In this document: positions 9,027 through 16,995 of the stretch, piece by piece
Layout: each line of letters starts with the position of its first letter
Numbering within the stretch: position 1 is the stretch's first letter
Assembly (NCBI GenBank): GCA_002029295.1
Contig: MZGW01000002.1
Coordinates: 226,001-290,000 of the forward strand
Source of the DNA: Alkalithermobacter paradoxus
GTDB taxonomy: Bacteria; Bacillota; Clostridia; Peptostreptococcales; Peptostreptococcaceae
Direction: 5' to 3'
DNA length: 64,000 nt
Notes under the pieces: model-generated
Told to the model about the DNA's origin: nothing
What the model saw: the letters and a program-made list of their open reading frames with translations, nothing else
Database searches by the model: none
Position numbers and translations under genes: made by a program

Positions 9027-10169
9027 ATGATTAATATATTTAAAATAAAGGATAATGTGATAAATCATAGAAAAAAGCTAAGAGATATGGCAGAAATAGG
9101 AATGAAAGAATACAACACATCTAGATATATAAAGGAATATCTAAAAAGTATAGATGTAGAGTATGAGGAATTTTTAGACACAGCTATAGTGGGGATGATA
9201 AAAGGAAAAAAAGGAGATAAAACAATAGCGTTTAGAGCTGATATGGATGGACTAGATGTAGGTGGCAAAGTTAAACACTTATGCGGTCATGATGGACATA
9301 TGAGCATACTTTTAGGGTTGATAGAGTATATAAAAGCTAATATAAATAGTTTAAATGAAAATATAGTATTTATTTTCCAACCCGCTGAGGAATCTCCAGG
9401 GGGTGCATTGCCACTTATAAAAGAAGGTGTTTTGGAAAAGTACAGAGTAGATGAAATATATGGCCTTCATATATACCCAGAAATCGATGAAGGGATAGTT
9501 GGTGTAAGGCCTAAGTATTTTTTAGCACAAACTGGGGAAATAGATATAGAAATAATAGGCAAAAGTGGACATGGAGCTATGCCACAAAACACTATAGATT
9601 CAATAGTTATAGCATCTAACTTTATAAACTCTATTCAGACTATAGTATCTAGAAATATAAGACCTTTAGATGAAGCAGTTTTAACTATCGGAAAAATAAA
9701 TGGGGGAAGTAGAAGAAATATTATAGCTCAAAGAGTGAACATTGAAGGAACTATAAGGGCGTTTAAAGAAGAAGTGTATAACAAGTTAAAAAATAGAATA
9801 CTTGAAATAAGTGAAGGTTTCGAAAAAAGTTTTAATTGTAAGATAAATGTGAGTATAAAAGATGATTATCCGGCTGTATACAATGACGAAAGAATGTTTG
9901 AGGAAATGAAAAATATTTTAGGTGAGGAATTAGAAGTACTAGAACCACTTATGATATCGGAGGATTTTTCTTATTATCAAAAGTATATACCTGGATTGTT
10001 TTTTATGCTTGGTTCTAAAAATGAAGAAAAAGGATTTGTTCACGGGCTTCACAATATAAACTTTGATTTTGATGATAAAGTTCTGTTAAGAGGAATATAT
10101 ATCTATATAAATATACTTACACATAAAGGGGTGTTGATTAATAATAATGAGGAAAATTACAATATCTAA
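9027..10169 (+). CDS. M20 family amidohydrolase (N-acyl amino acid deacylase type)
   Basis: A 380-residue zinc peptidase of the M20D subgroup (hippurate hydrolase, IAA-amino acid hydrolase, N-acetyl-diaminopimelate deacetylase). Metal and catalytic motifs are present: FRADMDGLDV, LCGHDGHMSILLG, FQPAEESPGGA and the late LHNINFDFDD. Because dapH next door uses the acetylase route, an N-acetyl-diaminopimelate deacetylase role is attractive, but the gene is divergent from the dap operon and M20D enzymes are hard to separate by sequence. ATG 9027 is chosen over GTG 9015, since AAGGGGTG overlaps the GTG. Its 3' end overlaps the next gene by 23 bases. Confidence 0.8.
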   Translation: MINIFKIKDNVINHRKKLRDMAEIGMKEYNTSRYIKEYLKSIDVEYEEFLDTAIVGMIKGKKGDKTIAFRADMDGLDVGGKVKHLCGHDGHMSILLGLIEYIKANINSLNENIVFIFQPAEESPGGALPLIKEGVLEKYRVDEIYGLHIYPEIDEGIVGVRPKYFLAQTGEIDIEIIGKSGHGAMPQNTIDSIVIASNFINSIQTIVSRNIRPLDEAVLTIGKINGGSRRNIIAQRVNIEGTIRAFKEEVYNKLKNRILEISEGFEKSFNCKINVSIKDDYPAVYNDERMFEEMKNILGEELEVLEPLMISEDFSYYQKYIPGLFFMLGSKNEEKGFVHGLHNINFDFDDKVLLRGIYIYINILTHKGVLINNNEENYNI

Positions 10170-11019
10170 TATAATTTACTTGTTTTTGGCAGTACTGTTT
10201 TTGACGGTGGGTGCTTACTTTCAAAGAATGGATATAAATACTGGGTTACTTATAACTGAGTATGGAATAATTCTTATACCTGCTATACTATTTTCACTTT
10301 GGTTAAAGAAAGAGCAAAGCATAAAGACATTTCTAAGATTTAATAAGATAAATACTAAAACATTTATAATATCGATATTTATACCTGCTTTTTCTTATCC
10401 TATAGCAGTTTTTGGAAATGTTGTTTTTATGTTTATATTAAATAGTATTGGCATATACGATTCTCACTATATACCACTTGCATCTAACTTAAGTGAATAT
10501 CTATGGTTTCTTATATTGATAGGAGTTACTCCAGGTATATGTGAGGAAGTATTATTTAGGGGATTTTTTCTTAGAATGAATGAAGAAAAGGGCTTTAGGT
10601 ACTCTATAATATATTCTTCTTTTCTTTTTGCTTTATTTCATTTTAATGCATTTAATTTTATGGGACCGTTTGTTCTTGGAATTATATTCGCTTATATAAC
10701 TATAAAAACAAATTCTATCTATCCTGCTATAATAGGTCATATAATTAACAACTCTATAGCGACAACACTCTCGTATGTACTTTTTAGAGGTGTAGAAGAT
10801 ATAGGCCCTGTTGATATACCACCACAAGTTGCACTAGCTCAGATGGCGTTTTGGGGAATTGTATCAATTGTTTCGTTTATTATATTGAGATTTCTGATAG
10901 GTATGATGGAAAGTAATGTAGAAAATGAGAATAAAGATGAAGAAAAGATGAATTGGAAAGCATATATTCCTGTTATCGCATGTATAGTTATTTATGTTTA
11001 TTTTTCTATACAAATATAA
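10147..11019 (+). CDS. CPBP family intramembrane glutamic protease
   Basis: A 290-residue multi-pass membrane protein with about seven or eight hydrophobic segments. The CPBP (Abi, type II CAAX prenyl endopeptidase) motifs are clear: motif 1 CEEVLFRGFF (near residues 136-145) with the catalytic Glu pair, motif 2 FALFHFNAF, and motif 3 IIGHIINNS. Members cleave membrane peptides or process bacteriocin-like molecules; the substrate here is unknown. It overlaps the amidohydrolase gene by 23 bases and is followed by a strong terminator, so the two form a unit. Confidence 0.85.
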   Translation: MRKITISNIIYLFLAVLFLTVGAYFQRMDINTGLLITEYGIILIPAILFSLWLKKEQSIKTFLRFNKINTKTFIISIFIPAFSYPIAVFGNVVFMFILNSIGIYDSHYIPLASNLSEYLWFLILIGVTPGICEEVLFRGFFLRMNEEKGFRYSIIYSSFLFALFHFNAFNFMGPFVLGIIFAYITIKTNSIYPAIIGHIINNSIATTLSYVLFRGVEDIGPVDIPPQVALAQMAFWGIVSIVSFIILRFLIGMMESNVENENKDEEKMNWKAYIPVIACIVIYVYFSIQI

Positions 11020-11045
11020 AAAGGCCCTAAGGGCCTTTTTATATT
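11018..11045 (+). terminator. Rho-independent terminator
   Basis: AAAAAGGCCC (stem) TAA (loop) GGGCCTTTTT directly after the protease stop codon; symmetrical, so it can act on both strands. Confidence 0.88.
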
Positions 11046-11239
11046 TGTATATATTTGTTAAAAGGGGGAGTGGGAAAATATTATAATATTATTTTATCAT
11101 TTATTTAAGAAAAATCAATATGTTTAGATAAAAATGATGAAATAAATCGAAAAAAGCAGAAAGAGAATAAGAATAAAAAAATATTTGAAAGTTAAAAATC
11201 AAATATATATTCTAATATAAAAATCACGGAGGGATATTA

Positions 11240-11446
11240 ATGTCTAAAAATAAAAAGAAGAAAATACTTACAGAAAATGATATAATGAAATACGAGATAG
11301 CAAATGAACTTGGGCTTATAGATAAGGTTAATGAACTTGGTTGGGGTGGTCTTACTGCTAAGGAAGCTGGAAAAATAGGAGGAATAATGACTTCTAAAAA
11401 GAAAAAGAAAGTAGAAAATAAAGGAGAAATCGATGAATCAATATGA
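11240..11446 (+). CDS. Alpha/beta-type small acid-soluble spore protein-like
   Basis: A 68-residue, very basic protein. The core MKYEIANELGL then GWGGLTAKEAGKIGG matches the SASP alpha/beta family, which coats spore DNA and protects it from UV damage; the GWGGL region resembles the SspF-like minor group. Lys-rich ends (KNKKKKK and KKKKK) flank the core. A GGAGGG box precedes ATG 11240. The last 14 bases overlap the next gene, an unusually tight link for a spore protein, and suggest sporulation-time co-expression with the methyltransferase. It implies a spore-forming host. Confidence 0.82.
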   Translation: MSKNKKKKILTENDIMKYEIANELGLIDKVNELGWGGLTAKEAGKIGGIMTSKKKKKVENKGEIDESI

Positions 11447-12176
11447 AGATTTTGCATTTATATATGATGAACTTATGAATGAAGTTGACTATAATGAGTG
11501 GACAAACTACATAGAGAGTATATATAAAAAAGAAAATGTAAAAGTAAAGAACATATTAGAACTTGCATGTGGAACAGGAAACTTAACTATTCCTCTAGCT
11601 AAAAGAGGGTATAATGTAGTGGGTATAGATATATCTGAAGAAATGCTTAGTATAGCTAGAGAAAAAATAAATAAAGAAGGATTAGATATAGTTCTTTTGA
11701 ATCAAGATATGACACAGCTTGATTTTGATGTGTATGATATGGATTGTGTTCTTTGTGGATGTGATGGATTTAATTATATATTAGATGATGTACAGCTTGA
11801 AGAATTGTTTATAAAAGTATATTCTATCTTAAAAGAAGAAGGTTTGTTTGTATTTGATATAAGCTCTTACTTTAAGTTATCAAACATTCTTCATAATAAT
11901 ACATTTGGAGAAAATAGAGAAGATATAGCATATATATGGGAAAACTACTTTGATGAAAATGAGAATCTGGTAGAAATGAATTTAGCATTCTTTGTTAAAG
12001 AAGATGACAAATTCAAGAGATTCGAAGAAACTCACTATCAAAGGGCATATACAAATGAAGAAATTGTGATGCTACTTAAAAATGCTAATTTTAAAGATAT
12101 AAAGGTATATAAAGACTTCACATTCCAAAGAGATGATGGAGAAGGTGAAAGAGTATTTTTTATAGCTAAGAAATAA
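11433..12176 (+). CDS. Class I SAM-dependent methyltransferase
   Basis: A 247-residue small-molecule-type methyltransferase. Motif I is canonical (ILELACGTGNLTIPLA, near residues 39-54), followed by YNVVGIDISEEMLSIAREK and the acidic LNQDMTQLDF. The C-terminal half (YIWENYFDENENLVEMNLAFFV) is typical of the YqeM-like clostridial group. The substrate is unknown. The start codon lies within the end of the spore protein gene, where AAAGGAGA (11419-11426) serves as the ribosome site. A hairpin at 12187-12206 follows. Confidence 0.8.
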   Translation: MNQYEDFAFIYDELMNEVDYNEWTNYIESIYKKENVKVKNILELACGTGNLTIPLAKRGYNVVGIDISEEMLSIAREKINKEGLDIVLLNQDMTQLDFDVYDMDCVLCGCDGFNYILDDVQLEELFIKVYSILKEEGLFVFDISSYFKLSNILHNNTFGENREDIAYIWENYFDENENLVEMNLAFFVKEDDKFKRFEETHYQRAYTNEEIVMLLKNANFKDIKVYKDFTFQRDDGEGERVFFIAKK

Positions 12177-12186
12177 TTAATTTATA

Positions 12187-12206
12187 ACCCTGACATGTGT
12201 CAGGGT
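12187..12206 (+). terminator. Hairpin, probable weak terminator before hslO
   Basis: ACCCTGACA and TGTCAGGGT form a nine-base perfect stem with a two-base loop, followed by ATTTGTT. The tail is poor in T, so termination is probably partial. Confidence 0.6.
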
Positions 12207-12238
12207 ATTTGTTAGTTTACACTAAGGAGGTAATTTTT

Positions 12239-13120
12239 ATGAAAGATTATGTAATAAGAGCAACCAATAAAGAACATACTATTAGAATTTTTGCTGCACT
12301 TACAACTGAAATGGTTGAAAATGCAAGAAAAACTCACAACACTACTCCAGTTGCAACTGCAGCTTTAGGAAGAACTCTTACGGCTAGTTCTATTATGGGG
12401 CTTATGATGAAGGGTGAAAAGGATAAATTAACTATAACTATAAAAGGTAATGGTCCTATTGGAAGTATCGTTACCGTTGCAAACTCAAAAGGAGTTGTGA
12501 AGGGATATGTTTCAAACCCTGATGTAGATGTGCCTTTAAAGTATGCTGGGAAGTTAGATGTTTCAGCTGCCGTGGGAAATACTGGAAGTATGACTGTTAT
12601 AAAAGATTTAGGACTTAAAAAGCCTTACGTAGGAAAATATCAAATAGTTAGTGGTGAGATAGCTGAAGATTTTACAGCTTATTTTGCACATTCAGAGCAG
12701 CAACCGTCTGCTGTAGCTTTAGGGGTTTTAGTTGATGTTGATTATTCTGTTAAAGCTGCTGGAGGGTTTATAGTTCAGCTTATGCCAGATGCTAGTGAAG
12801 AAATTATATCAACTTTAGAGAAGAATTTATCTAATATGCTTCCAATATCTAAATTGATAGAAGAAGGAAAAACACCACAAGATATAGTCGCTATAGTTTT
12901 AGAAGGTATTGAATACGAAGTTTTAGAAAAACACAATGTTAGATTTGAGTGCGATTGTAATAGAGAAAGAATAGAGAAAGCTTTGATAACTTTAGGAAAA
13001 AACACATTAAATGAAATTTTAGAACAAGATAAGAAAGCTGAGATTTCATGTCATTTTTGTAATGAAAAATATGAATTTGATGAAGAAAATATAAAAACAA
13101 TAATAAAAAACATGGGGTAA
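12239..13120 (+). CDS. hslO: Redox-regulated chaperone Hsp33
   Basis: A 293-residue Hsp33, a holdase activated by oxidation. The N-terminal domain shows VATAALGRTLTASSIMG and QPSAVALGVLVDVD. The C-terminal redox switch carries the four zinc cysteines as CDC (near 237) and CHFC (near 270), the normal CXC...CXXC pattern. The ATG at 12239 is preferred because TAAGGAGG ends nine bases before it; a longer frame from 12197 would run through the upstream hairpin. The regulator gene starts five bases after it. Confidence 0.93.
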   Translation: MKDYVIRATNKEHTIRIFAALTTEMVENARKTHNTTPVATAALGRTLTASSIMGLMMKGEKDKLTITIKGNGPIGSIVTVANSKGVVKGYVSNPDVDVPLKYAGKLDVSAAVGNTGSMTVIKDLGLKKPYVGKYQIVSGEIAEDFTAYFAHSEQQPSAVALGVLVDVDYSVKAAGGFIVQLMPDASEEIISTLEKNLSNMLPISKLIEEGKTPQDIVAIVLEGIEYEVLEKHNVRFECDCNRERIEKALITLGKNTLNEILEQDKKAEISCHFCNEKYEFDEENIKTIIKNMG

Positions 13121-13124
13121 GCCT

Positions 13125-14693
13125 ATGTATAGCTGTCTTAGATTAGAAATACTCACAGAAGATAGGATAGGTATGGCTCTTGACATACTAAAAGAAATAT
13201 TTGCAATAAACATAAGTGTTACATCTACGGAGGTATTTCTAAAGAAGGTATATATAAAGATAGATAAAATAGATGAAAATAAAAAAGATATACTAATAAG
13301 AAATATACGGAATTTAAACGGTGTATTGAATATAAAAGAAATAAAACTAATGCCAAGTGAGGAACATGAGAGAAGAATATTAGCTTTTATAGATTCTGTT
13401 GAAGAAGGAATAATAGCTATAAATAAAACTGGACAAATAGAAATATTCAATAATTACTGTGAAAAAATATTTAACTATACAAAGGAAGAACTTGTAGGAA
13501 AGCATATAACTAAGCTTCTTTCAAGTGACGCTCCTATAATAAGTCTAATAAAAGAAGGTCAAAGTTATAACAATCTAGAAATGAAGATAAAAACGAAAAG
13601 AGGAGAAAGTCACTATTTAACAACTGGAAGAGCTATAAAAGATGATTATGGAAATATACTAGGAGCAGTAGCATCCATAAAAGATATAAACAAGGTTATA
13701 GAACTTGCAAATATAGTATCTAATACTGATGAGAGTGTATTTAAAGATGTTATTGGAAATAGTATTGAAATAAATAAAATAAAGGAACTGATTAAAGCTA
13801 TATCAAGTGGTAACTCTATAGTTTTGTTAAGAGGAGAAAGTGGTACTGGTAAAGAAGTTTTTGCAAAGAGTATACACCTTTTAAGCAAAAGAAGTGACAA
13901 ACCTTTTGTACCTGTAAACTGTGCAGCTCTTCCAGAACAGTTATTAGAAAGTGAACTGTTTGGGTATGAAGAAGGGAGTTTTACAGGTGCATTAAAAGGT
14001 GGAAAAAAAGGTCTTTTTAAAGAAGCTCAAGGTGGGACTATATTTTTAGATGAAATAGGGGAGCTTTCTATGGTTCTCCAAGCTAAACTTCTTCGAGTGC
14101 TTCAAGAGGGTAAAATAAGAAGAATTGGTAGTAGTGAAGAAGAAGATATAGATGTAAGAATTATAACTGCTACTAATAAAAATTTAGAAAAAATGATAAA
14201 AGATGGTACATTCAGAGAAGATCTTTATTACAGACTAAACGTAATACCTGTATATTTACCTCCTTTAAGAAGTCGTAAGGAAGACATACCTTTGCTAGTT
14301 AACTTCTTTATAGATAAACTAAATAAAAAGTTAGGTAAAAAAATTATCGGGTTTGATATGAAGTTTATAAATAAGCTGATGGAGTATGAATGGCCTGGAA
14401 ATATAAGAGAACTTGAGAATGTAGTTGAGAGAGCTATGAACTTATGTGATGAAAAAATATTAAAATGTAAAGACCTTATGATAGACTTTACAAATGGAAT
14501 TATAGAAAATAATAAAAATAAGTCATTAGGTGTAGACCTATTTCTATCTGATGTGGTTGAGTTAGCTGAAAAAGAAGCTATATTAGAAGCTTTGAAAAAA
14601 TATAATACTATACGAAAAAGTGCTAAAGCACTAGGGGTATCCCATACAACATTAGTTAATAAGATAAGAAAATACGATATAAAATGGAAATAA
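13125..14693 (+). CDS. TyrR-like sigma-54-dependent activator (ACT-PAS-AAA+-HTH)
   Basis: A 522-residue activator. Residues 1-75 form an ACT-like domain (LRLEILTEDRIGMALDILKEI), a likely amino acid sensor; 78-180 is PAS (VEEGIIAINKTGQIEIFN). The AAA+ module has GESGTGKE near 240, GSFTGA near 285 in place of GAFTGA, and GTIFLDEIGE. The C-terminal helix-turn-helix reads RKSAKALGVSHTTLVNKIRKY. The organisation is that of TyrR. Although E. coli TyrR has lost sigma-54 contact, the near-intact loop here and the -24/-12 promoter before the next gene suggest a true sigma-54 activator of methionine gamma-lyase. The start is ATG 13125, just after hslO. Confidence 0.82.
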   Translation: MYSCLRLEILTEDRIGMALDILKEIFAINISVTSTEVFLKKVYIKIDKIDENKKDILIRNIRNLNGVLNIKEIKLMPSEEHERRILAFIDSVEEGIIAINKTGQIEIFNNYCEKIFNYTKEELVGKHITKLLSSDAPIISLIKEGQSYNNLEMKIKTKRGESHYLTTGRAIKDDYGNILGAVASIKDINKVIELANIVSNTDESVFKDVIGNSIEINKIKELIKAISSGNSIVLLRGESGTGKEVFAKSIHLLSKRSDKPFVPVNCAALPEQLLESELFGYEEGSFTGALKGGKKGLFKEAQGGTIFLDEIGELSMVLQAKLLRVLQEGKIRRIGSSEEEDIDVRIITATNKNLEKMIKDGTFREDLYYRLNVIPVYLPPLRSRKEDIPLLVNFFIDKLNKKLGKKIIGFDMKFINKLMEYEWPGNIRELENVVERAMNLCDEKILKCKDLMIDFTNGIIENNKNKSLGVDLFLSDVVELAEKEAILEALKKYNTIRKSAKALGVSHTTLVNKIRKYDIKWK

Positions 14694-14722
14694 AAATTTA
14701 CATGTGGAAATAAAAATTTACA
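14685..14722 (+). repeat. Tandem 18-bp direct repeat, candidate activator site
   Basis: TGGAAATAAAAATTTACA occurs at 14685-14702 and again, unchanged, at 14705-14722, a 20-base period (about two helical turns). The first copy overlaps the end of the activator gene. The pair lies about 100 bases before the sigma-54 promoter, where an enhancer site is expected; the role is inferred. Confidence 0.55.
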
Positions 14723-14730
14723 ATATAAAA

Positions 14731-14767
14731 AAGATGTGGAAAGAAATTTTTCCACATCTTTTTTTGA
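14731..14767 (+). terminator. Rho-independent terminator after the TyrR-like gene
   Basis: AAGATGTGGAAA (14731-14742) pairs with TTTCCACATCTT (14749-14760), followed by a T run. Confidence 0.85.
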
Positions 14768-14803
14768 TTGTAATAAATATTGATAAATGCTTAACTTTTA
14801 GAA

Positions 14804-14819
14804 TGGCATAAAACTTGCT
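14804..14819 (+). promoter_or_regulatory. Sigma-54 (-24/-12) promoter of the methionine gamma-lyase gene
   Basis: TGGCATAAAACTTGCT has GG at 14805-14806 and GC at 14817-14818, ten bases apart. It lies 44 bases before the start codon and behind a terminator, so the lyase gene is expressed on its own. Confidence 0.87.
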
Positions 14820-14862
14820 TTAGTAAAATTGTAAAGAACTATATTTAGTGGGAGGTAAAAAT

Positions 14863-16056
14863 ATGAAAAACTTAAATAACAAAGGTTTTGCTACTAAAGC
14901 TATACACGCAGGATATACTAAGGACCCTGTATCAGGATCTTTAGCAACTCCTATATACCAAACTTCAACGTATATATTTGATAGTGCAGAGCAAGGGGGG
15001 AGGAGATTTGCACTAGAAGAAGGTGGATATATATATACAAGACTTGGAAATCCTACATTGACTCAACTTGAAGAAAAACTGGCTGCATTAGAGGGAGCTG
15101 AAGCTTCTATGGCTGTAGCTTCAGGTATGGGAGCTATAACATCTGCGTTATGGACTGCTTTAAGAGCTGGAGATCATATGATTGCAGATAAAACACTATA
15201 TGGATGTACATATGCATATTTAAGTCATGGAATTACTAGATACGGTGTTGAAGTAACTTTTGTTGATACATCTAATCCTGATAATATAAGAAATGCAATG
15301 AAAGACAATACAAAAGTTGTATACATAGAAACTCCTGCAAATCCAAACTTAAAAATAGTAGATATAAAAGCTATAAGTGAAGCAACGCATGAAAAAGAAG
15401 GGTGTATTCTTGTTGTAGACAATACATTCTGTACTCCTTACCTTCAAAGGCCAATAGAACTTGGTGCTGATGTTGTAGTGCACTCTGCAACTAAATATCT
15501 AAATGGACACGGAGATGTTATAGCTGGATTCGTAGCAGGAAGTGCAGAATTCTTAACTCAAGTTAGATTATTTGGAGTTAAAGATATGACAGGAGCTTCG
15601 CTTAGTCCATTTGATGGGTATTTAATATTAAGAGGAATGAAGACTTTAGAACTTAGAATGCAAAGACACTGTGAGAATGCTCAAAAAGTTGCTGAGTTTT
15701 TAGAAACTCATCCTGCAGTAGAAACAGTTTACTACCCAGGTCTTGAAAGTCATCCTCAACATGAACTTGCTAAAAAACAAATGGATGGATTTGGAGGGCT
15801 TATAGCATTTGAAGTTAAAGGTGGAGTTGAAGCTGGTAAAAAGCTATTAAATTCACTAGAATTATGTAGATTAGCTGTAAGTTTAGGTGACACTGAAACA
15901 TTAATTCAGCATCCAGCATCTATGACTCACTCTCCATATACAAGAGAAGAAAGATTAGAAGCAGGAATTAGTGATGGACTTGTTAGATTATCCGTAGGAC
16001 TTGAGAATGTTGAAGATATAATAGAAGATTTAAAACAAGGATTAGATAGATTGTAA
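14863..16056 (+). CDS. megL: Methionine gamma-lyase (Cys/Met metabolism PLP enzyme)
   Basis: A 397-residue fold-type I PLP enzyme that splits methionine into methanethiol, ammonia and 2-oxobutyrate. The PLP lysine lies in [12 protein letters not shown], the upstream Asp in [10 protein letters not shown], and phosphate contacts in SGMGAI. The active-site Cys of true methionine gamma-lyases is present in LYGCTYAYL (it is Gly in most cystathionine lyases), favouring MGL over MetB/MetC. ATG 14863 is chosen because GGGAGG lies seven bases upstream; a GTG at 14848 precedes that box. The sigma-54 promoter and the TyrR-like neighbour point to induction by amino acids during Stickland-type fermentation. 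Confidence 0.9.
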   Translation: MKNLNNKGFATKAIHAGYTKDPVSGSLATPIYQTSTYIFDSAEQGGRRFALEEGGYIYTRLGNPTLTQLEEKLAALEGAEASMAVASGMGAITSALWTALRAGDHMIADKTLYGCTYAYLSHGITRYGVEVTFVDTSNPDNIRNAMKDNTKVVYIETPANPNLKIVDIKAISEATHEKEGCILVVDNTFCTPYLQRPIELGADVVVHSATKYLNGHGDVIAGFVAGSAEFLTQVRLFGVKDMTGASLSPFDGYLILRGMKTLELRMQRHCENAQKVAEFLETHPAVETVYYPGLESHPQHELAKKQMDGFGGLIAFEVKGGVEAGKKLLNSLELCRLAVSLGDTETLIQHPASMTHSPYTREERLEAGISDGLVRLSVGLENVEDIIEDLKQGLDRL

Positions 16057-16082
16057 AAAACTCCCAAAAGGGAGTTTTTTTT
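16057..16082 (+). terminator. Rho-independent terminator after megL
   Basis: CTCCC (16061-16065), loop AAAA, GGGAG (16070-16074), then eight T. The T tail is also the left edge of a dispersed repeat. Confidence 0.88.
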
Positions 16083-16190
16083 ATAATGAATAGGAAATTA
16101 TAAACTTCTTGAATTGTGGATAATTTATAATTTTCGTTATGAATTTCAAAAAAGTCTACCTTTAAAATCTTTCAAAGAAAGACTTTTTTA
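16076..16190. repeat. Dispersed 115-bp repeat, copy A
   Basis: This sequence recurs at 54970-55084 with only two or three substitutions. It holds two inverted repeats: GGAAATTATAAA against TTTATAATTTTC (one change from perfect; perfect in copy B), and AAAAAAGTCT against AGACTTTTTT. The second can serve as a terminator for the minus-strand gene that ends at its right edge. No coding potential seen. It resembles a small non-autonomous mobile or palindromic intergenic element. Confidence 0.85.
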
Positions 16191-16811
16191 CGGTCTTATA
16201 AACATCTGAGTCCAATAAGGAACTCCGGATTTATTAACGGCATATCCAACACCTATTTGAGTGAAATTTGAAGATAATATATTTCTTCTGTGACCTTCAG
16301 AACCCATCCATGCATTTACAACAGCTTGAGCACTTCTCTGACCGTAAGCTATATTTTCTCCTGCAGCAGAAAACTTAATACCAAAGCTTTTTATCATATC
16401 AAAAGGACTTCCATATGTTGGAGATGTATGAGAAAAATAGTTCTTATCTATCATATCTTGAGATTTATATCTAGCAACTCTAGATAACTCCCAATTATGA
16501 GAAAGTGGAGGAAGATTATGCTTAGATCTTTCTATATTAACAAGTCTTATAACTTCTTGCTCCATAGCTTTAACATTATCTATATTTGGTATTGTAAGTT
16601 TATCTCCAGGATATATTAAATCAGGATTTTTTATGTGTGGATTTGCATTTATTATCTCTGAAAGACCTATTTGATATCTAACAGCTATTTTCCACATGCT
16701 ATCTCCACTTACGACTGTATACACTGTGTCTGCAAATACCATATTCAAACTAGTCAAAGTGAAAAAAGAAATTAAAATCAAAGTGCATATCTTTCTTGAA
16801 AATGATTTCAC
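16188..16811 (-). CDS. Secreted LysM-CAP (SCP/PR1) domain protein
   Basis: A 207-residue exported protein: signal peptide (about 1-27, ends near MVFADT), a LysM peptidoglycan-binding domain (about 30-75, YTVVSGDSMWKIAVRY to YPGDKLTIP), and a CAP domain (about 85-207) with VNIERSKHNLPPLSHNWELSRVARYKSQDM, NYFSHTSPTYG, AAGENIAYG and GSEGHRRNILSSNFTQIGVGY, the usual His/Glu pocket motifs. It resembles SafA/YkwD-type proteins of spore formers. Start is GTG 16811, seven bases behind AGGAGG. The stop codon sits at the edge of repeat copy A, whose hairpin probably terminates the transcript. Confidence 0.87.
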   Translation of the reverse strand: MKSFSRKICTLILISFFTLTSLNMVFADTVYTVVSGDSMWKIAVRYQIGLSEIINANPHIKNPDLIYPGDKLTIPNIDNVKAMEQEVIRLVNIERSKHNLPPLSHNWELSRVARYKSQDMIDKNYFSHTSPTYGSPFDMIKSFGIKFSAAGENIAYGQRSAQAVVNAWMGSEGHRRNILSSNFTQIGVGYAVNKSGVPYWTQMFIRP

Positions 16812-16995
16812 AAAAATACCTCCTCATAATTTTATTTACAGTAACTTACAATAACATTATTTCCTTGAAGACGTATAAATATATTGGAAGATACAGTATA
16901 TGTTAAAAATATATGGATATTAAAAACAAGCTAAAAAAGACTTTTTTTGATATAATGAATGTAAACACTATAAAATTAGAAAATGGTGATAGCTT

